From Clostridia bacterium (GTDB lineage Bacteria; Bacillota; Clostridia; Oscillospirales; CAG-272), in the NCBI GenBank assembly GCA_017395715.1, contig JAFQNZ010000241.1, forward strand, positions 1 to 5,693: DNA of 5,693 nt. Direction: 5' to 3'. A program made the translations under genes and the position numbers. The notes below the pieces were generated by a model. It was not told where the DNA came from, ran no database searches, and saw only the letters and a program-made list of their open reading frames with translations. Positions 1-5,657 of the stretch are shown piece after piece. Numbering within the stretch: position 1 is the stretch's first letter; each line of letters begins with the position of its first letter.

Positions 1-116
1 ACCTGCACGATCTCCACTTCCACGCCTTCTTTTTCCAAAACCGAAGCAATTTCACGCAAAGCAAGCGCCGTATTGCCATTTGCTTTCGGACTTCCGTTCA
101 GCATCAAAACTTTCAT
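1..116 (-). CDS. Flavodoxin / NADPH-dependent FMN reductase-type flavoprotein (5' part only)
   Basis: Only the first 38 codons lie in the window; the gene continues past the left edge. The protein begins MKVLMLNGSPKANGNT, a hydrophobic beta strand followed by a GSP-x-x-x-GNT loop (residues 8-16). This is the FMN-phosphate binding loop typical of the flavodoxin-like fold in NADPH-dependent FMN reductases and iron-sulfur flavoproteins. An amphipathic helix follows (about residues 17-30) and then a second beta strand (VEVEIVQV), as expected for this fold. The ATG at 116 is chosen because AAGGAGAG lies at 131-124, seven bases upstream, and a good promoter lies just beyond. No signal peptide is visible, so it should be cytoplasmic. 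Which subfamily it belongs to (oxidoreductase, quinone reductase or Fe-S flavoprotein) cannot be told without the missing part; a cysteine cluster downstream would point to an iron-sulfur flavoprotein. Confidence 0.82.
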   Translation of the reverse strand, partial: MKVLMLNGSPKANGNTALALREIASVLEKEGVEVEIVQ

Positions 117-152
117 ATACGATCTCTCCTTATATCAAGTATCAATACCTAT

Positions 153-181
153 ATTATAGCGGATTGATCGACTCTTTGCAA
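153..181 (-). promoter_or_regulatory. Sigma-A type promoter for the flavodoxin-like gene
   Basis: On the minus strand TTGCAA (181-176) and TATAAT (158-153) are separated by exactly 17 bases. The -10 is a perfect consensus and the -35 matches at four of six positions. Transcription would begin near 146, giving a leader of about 30 bases that contains the ribosome binding site. The promoter sits between the symporter stop codon (200) and the flavodoxin-like start (116), so the downstream gene need not depend on symporter transcription. Confidence 0.7.
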
Positions 182-199
182 TATCTGTCAACAAGAAAG

Positions 200-1576
200 T
201 CAAGAAAGATCATCTTTCGATTTTTTCTTGGCGGAGCGTGCCACAAGACCCGAAAGCGCCACCAAAGCAAGCACGTTGGGAAGCACCATCAGCTGATTGA
301 ACATATCGGTCAATTCCCAAACAAGATCGTTCGAAAGGAACGATCCGAGCACCACGAAGACAAGTGCAATCACCGAATAGATCGGAACCGCGCGTCTGCC
401 GAAGAGGTATTCCACATTGATCTTGCCAAACAGATTCCATCCAAGAATCGTGGAAAAAGCAAAGAAGAAAAGACAAATTGCCACAAAAGCACTGCCAACG
501 CCATCACCCCACACGCTTGAAAAGGCAAGCTGTGCCATGTTCGCCTTGTCAATACCGTTTGCAGCACCCGAAGCGAGGATGCCGCCTCCTGCATAAAGAG
601 TGGAGATCACCACAAGTGCCGTCATCGTCAAAACCACAAAGGTATCAATAAACACGCCGATCATCGCGGCAACGCCCTGCTCGTGTGGTGTTTTCACCTG
701 TGCGAGTGCGTGCGCATGCGGCGTTGAGCCCATACCGGCTTCGTTGGAAAACAAACCGCGCTTGGCACCCTGGCTGATGGCGGTTTTCAAAGCATAGCCG
801 ATGCCACCGCCCACGATCGCGTGGGGCATAAAGGCATAGCGGAAAATCATGCCAAAAGTTTCGGGGATATATTGGAAGCGAAGTCCAAGTACCACAAGAC
901 CGCCCACAAGATACAAAATCGCCATGATCGGCACCACTTTTTCACTCACAGAGGCAATGCGCTTGACACCGCCAAGCAGGATCACGCCTGTGATTGCCGC
1001 CACGATAAGACCCATCACCCAGCCGGGAATGCCAAAAGCCTCCTCAGTTGTCGAGCCGATCGAATTGGACTGCACCATAGCGCCCATAAAACCAAGCGCC
1101 AGAATCGTGGCGACCGAGAAGAACGCGGCAAGAATCTTACCAAAGCGTCCCTTGAACGCATGGCGGATATAATACACAGGGCCGCCGAGGATATTTCCGT
1201 CTTCTTCCACCTTGCGCGTTTTCTGTGCAAGAACAGCTTCTGCGTAGATGGTTGCCATTCCGAAAAAGGCAATCACCCACATCCAAAAGATCGCACCGGG
1301 GCCGCCGATCAGAATCGCACCGCACGCACCCACGATGTTACCCGTTCCCACCTGTGCCGCAATGGCTGTGGTCAGCGCGGCAAAGGAGCTGATACCGCCC
1401 TTTTTGTCCTTGGACGAGCGTCCGAAGACTACACGCATTCCTTCGCCGAAGCAGCGCAGCTGCACAAATCGCGTGCGGATCGTAAAAAATATACCCACGC
1501 CGATCAAAAGAAAAAGCAAAATATAGTCGGAGAGGTACAGGTTAATGTTTTGCACGAGTTTCAAAAGAGCATCCAT
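200..1576 (-). CDS. Sodium:alanine/glycine symporter, AGCS family
   Basis: This is a complete 458-residue integral membrane protein of the alanine-or-glycine:cation symporter (AGCS) family, which imports alanine and/or glycine with sodium. Family landmarks are visible: the conserved segment ALTTAIAAQVGTGNIVG (residues 67-83), followed by GGPGAIFWMW (91-100); GGVKRIASVSEKVVP (202-216); and RGLFSNEAGMGSTPHAHA (273-290). About ten hydrophobic helices are spread along the chain, and a lysine-rich cytoplasmic tail (KKKSKDD) closes it. The length is normal for the family. An upstream in-frame ATG at 1606 would add ten residues. I prefer 1576, because AAGGAAA at 1590-1584 sits seven bases before it and no good site precedes 1606. 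The gene stands alone behind a glycine riboswitch and terminator, which favours glycine as a physiological substrate. That specificity is inferred from context, since the family sequence alone does not separate alanine from glycine. Confidence 0.95.
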   Translation of the reverse strand: MDALLKLVQNINLYLSDYILLFLLIGVGIFFTIRTRFVQLRCFGEGMRVVFGRSSKDKKGGISSFAALTTAIAAQVGTGNIVGACGAILIGGPGAIFWMWVIAFFGMATIYAEAVLAQKTRKVEEDGNILGGPVYYIRHAFKGRFGKILAAFFSVATILALGFMGAMVQSNSIGSTTEEAFGIPGWVMGLIVAAITGVILLGGVKRIASVSEKVVPIMAILYLVGGLVVLGLRFQYIPETFGMIFRYAFMPHAIVGGGIGYALKTAISQGAKRGLFSNEAGMGSTPHAHALAQVKTPHEQGVAAMIGVFIDTFVVLTMTALVVISTLYAGGGILASGAANGIDKANMAQLAFSSVWGDGVGSAFVAICLFFFAFSTILGWNLFGKINVEYLFGRRAVPIYSVIALVFVVLGSFLSNDLVWELTDMFNQLMVLPNVLALVALSGLVARSAKKKSKDDLS

Positions 1577-1632
1577 GATTTTATTTCCTTTCGGTGTAAA
1601 CGTCACTTCCGCTAAAATACCGTTTGAGAAAT

Positions 1633-1657
1633 AAAAAAAGCCGCCTTTCAGGCAGCT
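1633..1657 (-). terminator. Intrinsic terminator in the symporter leader (riboswitch expression platform)
   Basis: On the minus strand AGCTGCC (1657-1651) pairs with GGCGGCT (1645-1639) across a five-base loop. The stem has seven pairs, one of them a G-U wobble, and is followed directly by six U residues (1638-1633). It lies between the glycine aptamer and the symporter ribosome binding site, so it can end transcription before the gene. Its 5' arm overlaps two segments that are complementary to parts of the aptamer, the arrangement expected of a riboswitch-controlled attenuator. Confidence 0.88.
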
Positions 1658-1700
1658 CCCACAGTTGAGAAGGTAACACCTCTACGAGTCTTCACCTTCC

Positions 1701-1775
1701 ACTCTGTCCTTTTGCCTGAGAGATTCAGCTTTCGCCTTTCACCTTCGGCACTCTTGTTAGGAGCTTCTCCAGAGT
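1701..1775 (-). promoter_or_regulatory. Glycine riboswitch (gcvT-type aptamer) controlling the symporter
   Basis: The minus strand carries the hallmark core of the glycine aptamer. It has an outer stem ACTCTG (1775-1770) pairing with CAGAGT (1706-1701), then GGAGA, then GTGCCGAAGG, and the diagnostic CTCTCAGGCAAAAGGACAG. One full aptamer is present. The sequence between it and the terminator lacks a second GCCGAAGG core but can form a stem (GAAGGT 1699-1694 with ACCTTC 1674-1669), so this looks like a singlet aptamer with a degenerate or 'ghost' partner stem rather than a true tandem. The transcript starts near 1825 and the terminator is at 1633-1657. Glycine riboswitches upstream of sodium:alanine symporters are an established arrangement; here an OFF switch is inferred from the pairing alternatives. 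Confidence 0.94.
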
Positions 1776-1831
1776 ATCCTCCGCTTCCGGTTTCTTGCGA
1801 TCCCGAGAGCTTCAACGGAAATGTATGCTTC

Positions 1832-1860
1832 AGTTTAGCACATCAAAACAAAATTGTCAA
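1832..1860 (-). promoter_or_regulatory. Promoter of the riboswitch-symporter transcript
   Basis: On the minus strand a perfect TTGACA (1860-1855) and TAAACT (1837-1832) are separated by 17 bases. The -10 matches the consensus at four of six positions, including the first A and last T. The predicted start near 1825 lies upstream of the glycine aptamer, leaving a leader of about 250 bases before the symporter ATG. Confidence 0.72.
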
Positions 1861-1904
1861 GTTCTTTTTCACAAAAACAGAAAACTCTTTTTCAAGAACA
1901 CAGA

Positions 1905-1922
1905 ATTGATTAAAAAATCAAT
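1905..1922. repeat. Short inverted repeat between divergent promoters (possible operator)
   Basis: ATTGATT (1905-1911) and AATCAAT (1916-1922) form a perfect 7-bp inverted repeat around AAAA. It sits between the -35 of the symporter promoter (1860) and the -35 of the rhamnosidase promoter (1975), where a regulator of either unit could bind. The A-rich decamer AAAAAATCAA overlapping its right half (1912-1921) recurs at 1942-1951, exactly 30 bp away. The region is very A/T rich, so chance is a real alternative. I see nothing else in 1861-1974. Confidence 0.3.
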
Positions 1923-1974
1923 ATAGTTTGTAGGGAAAGCCAAAAAATCAAATCAAATTCGTTCAAAATGACTC

Positions 1975-2003
1975 TTAACATCTTTCTTTGATTGTGGTAT
2001 AAT
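1975..2003 (+). promoter_or_regulatory. Promoter of the rhamnosidase gene, extended -10
   Basis: TTAACA (1975-1980) and a perfect TATAAT (1998-2003) are separated by 17 bases. TG at 1995-1996, one base before the -10, makes it an extended -10 element. Transcription should start near 2010, leaving a leader of about 39 bases. This also rules out the in-frame ATG at 1992, which lies inside the promoter spacer. No clear CcpA operator is visible around the promoter. Confidence 0.82.
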
Positions 2004-2048
2004 AGATTAACATCAAGACATTACCGCTTTACCCTGTCAGGAGGAAAC

Positions 2049-4700
2049 ATGAACAACACACTCGCTATTGTAAAACCCACCGTCAATATGGCAGAGGTGG
2101 CACTCGGTATTGATTCCGCGCCCTATTTCGGCTGGACAGTAATCAGCGATCGTGATAACAACGCGCAAAGTGCGTACAGGCTCAAGGTCTTTTCGTCAAA
2201 AGAAAAAGCCGAGTCGGGACAGGCTGATGTGTGGGATAGCGGCAAGGTGAAAAGCGCCGCCATGACCTCGGTGAGCTACGGCGGCGAAAAGCTCGCTTCC
2301 ACTTCCACCTATTATTGGACAGTCACCGTATGGGACAAATACGAAAACTCCGCCCAAAGCCAAATCAACGAACTCCGCACAGGCATCTTTGCAGGCGACT
2401 CTTGGCAAGGTGAATGGATCTCTGCGCCCGCCAAAGGCGACCGCGCGGCAACGCTTCTAAGAAAAGAATTCACCGCCAAGCAGGATATCACCGAAGCCAC
2501 CGTGTACATGAGCGGCATCGGTTACTCCATCCTTTCGATCAACGGCAAAACAGCCGACGACTCTTTCCTTGACCCTTGTAACACGCAGTACAACAAAACT
2601 GTTCTCTACCGCACCTTTGACGTCACGTCCCTTTTGATCAAAGGCAATAACGCCATTGCGGTCGAGCTTGGCAACGGCTTTTTCAAAGAAGAGGGCGGCG
2701 TTTGGAATTGGGGCTCTGCCGAATGGAAAAACGACCCCATGCTTCTCTTTTACATGATCATAAAATACGCCGACGGCACGAGTGAAACGCTCCTTTCCGA
2801 CACCACATGGAAAGCCACAACCGAAGGCCCCACCACCTTTAACAGCATCTACTACGGCGAATGCTACGATGCAAGACTTGAAAAAACAGGCTGGGACAAG
2901 GTAGGCTATGATGACTCCGCGTGGAAGATGGCTGTCAAAGCCAACGCCCCCAAAGGAAAACTCGAATGCCAAACACAAGAGCCTGTCCGCCGCACGGAAA
3001 GCTTCAAGGCAACTGAAATTAAGAAGCTCTGCGATGGCTCGTATGTGGTTTACTGCCCCGAAATGGTGGCAGGCTGGATCAAATTAAACATCAAAAATGC
3101 CACAGCAGGCGAAACTGTCACAATTCGATATGCCGAAAAGTTAAGCAAAGACGGCTCGGTCGTAAAGATGGGCAAAGACGGCGTAAACGGTCATTGGTGG
3201 CCGGAAACCTATATCATGACCGACACATACACCACCAAGGGTGATTCCCTTGAGGTATTTGAGCCGAAATTCAGCTACAAGGGCTTTCGGTATATTCAAA
3301 TCTTCAATTATCCCGGCGAGCTGACCGCCGACGATCTTGTGATCTTGCGCATTCGCAACGATGTCAAAACCACAGGTGAGTTTGAGTCCTCTAATGAACG
3401 CATCAACAACCTGCACCGGATGATGCTCACCACAGTCCTCAATAACCTGCAAGGCAAGCCCACCGACACCCCCGTGTGGGAAAAGAACGGCTGGCTTGGC
3501 GACTTCAACGTCGGCATGACCTCCATGACTTATAACTACGATATGCGCTTAATGACCGAAAACTTCGTGGAGATCATGGAGTCTTGCTTTGAGCAGTACG
3601 GTCTTGTGCCGCCCATGGTTCCCACCGCAGGCTGGAATATCGGCGACAACTTCGTGTGGAGCTCGGTGTATATCCTTGCCGTAGCCGAATTGTACGATGT
3701 TTACGGCTCACTTGATTACGTCAAAGAGCAGTATGACACCATGAAAGAGTTCGCTGTCACAACCTCGCGCAAGCTGATGACCAACGGATGGGTGTGTCCC
3801 GACGGACAGCTTGGCGACTGGGTCTCGCCGATGGGTAACAACCCAAGTGCCGCTTACGTCGAATCCCCCTCCGAAGGCTCAGGCATCGTGGGTACAGCCA
3901 TGCTGTATCTCATGTACCAAAAACTTGCCGATATGGCAGACGTACTCGGCAAGTCCGAGGATGCGGAAACCTTCCGCGATTACATGGAAAAGATCTTCGA
4001 AGGCTTCAATAAAAAGTTCTACGTTGAAGACAAAGGCTACTACCAAACCACCGTTTGGCGGCAGTACGGCACGCGCACAAGATTTCGCCAAAGCTCGCAG
4101 ATTTTACCGCTTGCCGTCGGCCTTGTTCCCGATGAAAACAAAGACAAAGTTGTATCAAGCCTGATTGCCGACATCAAGGCAAAAGGCAATCATCTTGATA
4201 CTGGATGTGTCGGCTCAAAGTTCATTCTTCCCGTTCTGTCCGATCTCGGTTATGCCGACCTTGCTTACAAGATCGTAACACAAACCACCTATCCTTCGTG
4301 GGGCTTTATGATCGAAAACGGTGCAACCTCCCTGTGGGAAATGTGGGAGCTGACCACACGCTCGGTTGACCACTATTTCCTCGGCACCTATGAAGAGTGG
4401 TTCTACTCGCACCTCGCAGGCATCAAAAATCCGAAGAACGGCTATGAAAGCTTTACGGTTCAGCCGCACATCCTCGGTGATCTTACCCACGTTACCTGCA
4501 AGCTGAACACCGTGAGAGGTTCTCTTGAAAGCTCTTGGACAAAAGCAGAAGACGGCACCGTCACCATGAAGGTAACCGTTCCTTTCGGCTCCACTGCTAC
4601 CGTAATCTTCCCGCTTGAAAGCGCAACGATAAGCGGCGAAGCTGTCATAACCGACAGCATCACCCTCCCCTCGGGAACGTATGAGATCGTTTGCAAGTAA
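2049..4700 (+). CDS. Alpha-L-rhamnosidase, GH78-type, cytoplasmic
   Basis: This 883-residue protein should release terminal alpha-L-rhamnose from glycosides or oligosaccharides by the inverting GH78 mechanism. The visible order is an Fn3-like N-terminal beta domain (about 10-110, with YRLKV and VWDSGKV), a rhamnosidase N domain (about 145-320, with WISAP just before it), a jelly-roll domain (about 335-440), an (alpha/alpha)6 catalytic barrel (about 450-790) and a C-terminal beta domain. The catalytic acidic motif is DTPVWEKNGWLGD, with D473, E478 and D485 spaced like the acidic residues of characterised GH78 enzymes. E764 in SLWEMWE is the likely general base, and H775 lies in DHYFLGTYEEWF. 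The start at 2049 follows AGGAGG at 2039-2044. There is no signal peptide, so the substrate must be imported. The gene is alone in its transcription unit, with no sugar transporter or rhamnose catabolic gene in view. The natural substrate (flavonoid, saponin or pectic rhamnoside) cannot be read from the sequence. Confidence 0.93.
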   Translation: MNNTLAIVKPTVNMAEVALGIDSAPYFGWTVISDRDNNAQSAYRLKVFSSKEKAESGQADVWDSGKVKSAAMTSVSYGGEKLASTSTYYWTVTVWDKYENSAQSQINELRTGIFAGDSWQGEWISAPAKGDRAATLLRKEFTAKQDITEATVYMSGIGYSILSINGKTADDSFLDPCNTQYNKTVLYRTFDVTSLLIKGNNAIAVELGNGFFKEEGGVWNWGSAEWKNDPMLLFYMIIKYADGTSETLLSDTTWKATTEGPTTFNSIYYGECYDARLEKTGWDKVGYDDSAWKMAVKANAPKGKLECQTQEPVRRTESFKATEIKKLCDGSYVVYCPEMVAGWIKLNIKNATAGETVTIRYAEKLSKDGSVVKMGKDGVNGHWWPETYIMTDTYTTKGDSLEVFEPKFSYKGFRYIQIFNYPGELTADDLVILRIRNDVKTTGEFESSNERINNLHRMMLTTVLNNLQGKPTDTPVWEKNGWLGDFNVGMTSMTYNYDMRLMTENFVEIMESCFEQYGLVPPMVPTAGWNIGDNFVWSSVYILAVAELYDVYGSLDYVKEQYDTMKEFAVTTSRKLMTNGWVCPDGQLGDWVSPMGNNPSAAYVESPSEGSGIVGTAMLYLMYQKLADMADVLGKSEDAETFRDYMEKIFEGFNKKFYVEDKGYYQTTVWRQYGTRTRFRQSSQILPLAVGLVPDENKDKVVSSLIADIKAKGNHLDTGCVGSKFILPVLSDLGYADLAYKIVTQTTYPSWGFMIENGATSLWEMWELTTRSVDHYFLGTYEEWFYSHLAGIKNPKNGYESFTVQPHILGDLTHVTCKLNTVRGSLESSWTKAEDGTVTMKVTVPFGSTATVIFPLESATISGEAVITDSITLPSGTYEIVCK

Positions 4701-4730
4701 AACCAAAAGGCTACATGACACCTAAGAGTG

Positions 4731-4769
4731 AAAACAAAGTCATCTTGAGAAAGGGTGACTTTGTTTTTT
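4731..4769 (+). terminator. Rho-independent terminator of the rhamnosidase gene
   Basis: AAAACAAAGTCA (4731-4742) pairs perfectly with TGACTTTGTTTT (4756-4767). The inner TC/GG can extend the stem, and a run of T (4764-4769) overlaps and follows the right arm. It lies 31 bases after the rhamnosidase stop codon. On the opposite strand the A tract at the left arm would also give a U run, so it may work in both directions and protect against convergent transcription from the dismutase gene. Confidence 0.88.
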
Positions 4770-4781
4770 GTATAACGAAAA

Positions 4782-4993
4782 ACACCTCATCCGTCACGCT
4801 TCGCGTGCCACCTTCCCCCACTGGGGAAGGCATTTGACAGGACTACATTTTCACTTAATCAAGTATAGTTTTGCACGCATATTTTGCTTAAATATAGTAA
4901 AAAACTCATTTGATTGTTCAGAAAGCGGTGTATGTAAAAGCCTTCCCCAGTGGGGGAAGGTGGATTTGCCGCAGGCAAAGACGGATGAGGTGT
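4782..4993. mobile_element. MITE-like palindromic element with nested hairpins
   Basis: This is a 212-bp element bounded by a perfect 14-bp terminal inverted repeat, ACACCTCATCCGTC (4782-4795) and its complement at 4980-4993. Further in is a perfect 24-bp inverted repeat (4808-4831 and 4940-4963). Each copy of it is also a hairpin by itself, with CCTTCCCC pairing with GGGGAAGG over a four-base loop. Between the outer and inner repeats each side has a different small hairpin: CACGC-ttc-GCGTG (4795-4807) on the left and TTTGCC-gca-GGCAAA (4965-4979) on the right. The 108-bp centre (4832-4939) is A/T rich with no gene. No transposase is present, so it would have to be mobilised in trans, or it may function as a folded DNA or RNA. 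From memory it resembles repeats common in gut Clostridia genomes; this was not checked against any database. No convincing target-site duplication is seen. Confidence 0.72.
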
Positions 4994-5057
4994 CAAAATT
5001 TTTTACAGCACGAAAAGTAATCTCACAAAATACAAAATCCCTTTTGTCTTCAGTCTG

Positions 5058-5085
5058 AGGCTGCATGACACCATGCAGCCTTTTT
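5058..5085 (+). terminator. Perfect hairpin with T tract between convergent genes
   Basis: AGGCTGCATG (5058-5067) pairs perfectly with CATGCAGCCT (5072-5081) over the loop ACAC, and TTTTT (5081-5085) follows on the plus strand. As a canonical terminator it would stop plus-strand transcription, perhaps read-through from the rhamnosidase. It also lies six bases after the minus-strand dismutase stop codon, but on that strand the hairpin is followed by CAGACTG, not a U run. A weak A/T hairpin further along the minus strand (ACAAAA 5047-5042 with TTTTGT 5037-5032) could assist there. The 64 bases between the palindromic element and this hairpin (4994-5057) show nothing else except a tandem ACAAAAT pair (5025-5038). 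Confidence 0.72.
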
Positions 5086-5090
5086 CTGTA

Positions 5091-5594
5091 TTAGAGTCGT
5101 TCCCTGCCGATGATCTCACCGCAAGCGATCTTTTCGCCCGCGTTGCCGGCAGGCTGACTTGTAAAATCATCAAAAGAGTGATGTACGATCACCGTTCTAC
5201 CGATCACCTCTCTCACTCGAAATCTGTCGATAAGAAACACCGAAAACGCAACCCCGCTTGCCCCAAACAACGGTACAAGATCACCTGCATGGTACGGGTG
5301 CGGACAGCTTTGCGGATTATAATGCCCGCCGACATCGGCAAAAGGATCGCTTTCATTTCCCGTACACGAGCCGCCCTCGTGAATGTGAAACGCAAATATC
5401 GAATTTTGGCAAGGTCCGCCCGCAACGGGAAGCCCTGTGAATTCTGCGGCAACCAAAACTCCAAATGCCGTTTCGTAAAAACGCACAAGCCCCGAAACGT
5501 CGGGATATTTTGCACTTCCCTTTACCACAGCCCACCCCTGCGGATGGTATTGCAGCAATGTACAAAGCGGTGGAAACAACGAATTTCCAATCAA
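5091..5594 (-). CDS. Cu/Zn superoxide dismutase family protein (SodC-like)
   Basis: This 167-residue protein has the Cu,Zn superoxide dismutase fold signatures and probably converts superoxide to oxygen and hydrogen peroxide. All expected metal ligands are seen: H70 and H72 (FHIHEGG), bridging H91 (GGHYNP), H99, H102 and D105 (CPHPYHAGD), and H138 (VIVHH). D142 occupies the secondary bridging position. C77 and C158 (IACGEI) match the conserved disulfide pair. The channel arginine of the classical enzymes is replaced by K155 in GNAGEKIACG. There is no signal peptide or lipobox, unlike periplasmic SodC proteins, so it looks cytoplasmic. No in-frame ATG exists at the 5' end. TTG at 5594 is preceded by GAAAGGG (5610-5604) nine bases upstream and is the best start, though a slightly later TTG is possible. 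It is a single-gene unit, convergent with the rhamnosidase, with its own promoter. Confidence 0.9.
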   Translation of the reverse strand: MIGNSLFPPLCTLLQYHPQGWAVVKGSAKYPDVSGLVRFYETAFGVLVAAEFTGLPVAGGPCQNSIFAFHIHEGGSCTGNESDPFADVGGHYNPQSCPHPYHAGDLVPLFGASGVAFSVFLIDRFRVREVIGRTVIVHHSFDDFTSQPAGNAGEKIACGEIIGRERL

Positions 5595-5627
5595 AAAAAC
5601 ACGCCCTTTCTGTCTTTCATCCCTTCC

Positions 5628-5656
5628 ATTTTATTCTACGCTTTTCATATTGCCAA
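5628..5656 (-). promoter_or_regulatory. Promoter of the Cu/Zn dismutase-like gene
   Basis: On the minus strand TTGGCA (5656-5651) and TAAAAT (5633-5628) are separated by 17 bases, each differing from consensus at one position. Transcription would begin near 5621-5620, about 26 bases upstream of the TTG start codon and just before its ribosome binding site. It begins right after the terminator of the preceding gene, so the dismutase gene is a separate unit. Confidence 0.72.
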
Positions 5657-5657
5657 T

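Noticed and set aside
185..190. TTGACA on the minus strand as the -35 of the flavodoxin-like promoter
   Set aside because: The spacing to TATAAT is 27 bases. TTGCAA at 181-176 has the correct 17-base spacing instead.
204..218. Inverted repeat GAAAGAT-C-ATCTTTC at the 3' end of the symporter gene as its terminator
   Set aside because: The loop is a single base, it lies inside the coding end, and no proper U run follows on the minus strand. The T run follows on the plus strand, where no gene ends.
80..520. Plus-strand open frame of 146 codons
   Set aside because: It lies antisense to the symporter and flavodoxin-like genes, has no ribosome binding site and an unconvincing composition. It is a shadow of the real genes.
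821..1615. Plus-strand open frame of 264 codons antisense to the symporter
   Set aside because: It is rich in His, Arg and Lys, as expected of the complement of a hydrophobic transporter gene, and shows no recognisable domain or start signal.
1992..2048. Upstream ATG adding 19 residues to the rhamnosidase
   Set aside because: The ATG lies between the -35 and -10 of the promoter, so it would not be in the transcript; AGGAGG directly precedes the ATG at 2049.
4834..4869. TTGACA with TATAGT inside the palindromic element as a promoter
   Set aside because: The spacing is about 24 bases, too long for a standard promoter, and no good -10 lies at 16-18 bases.
4782..4993. CRISPR array
   Set aside because: There are only two inverted, not direct, copies and no regular spacers, so a palindromic element fits better.
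4768..5058. Plus-strand open frame of 96 codons across the palindromic element
   Set aside because: It runs through the inverted repeats, has no ribosome binding site, and begins inside the terminator of the preceding gene.
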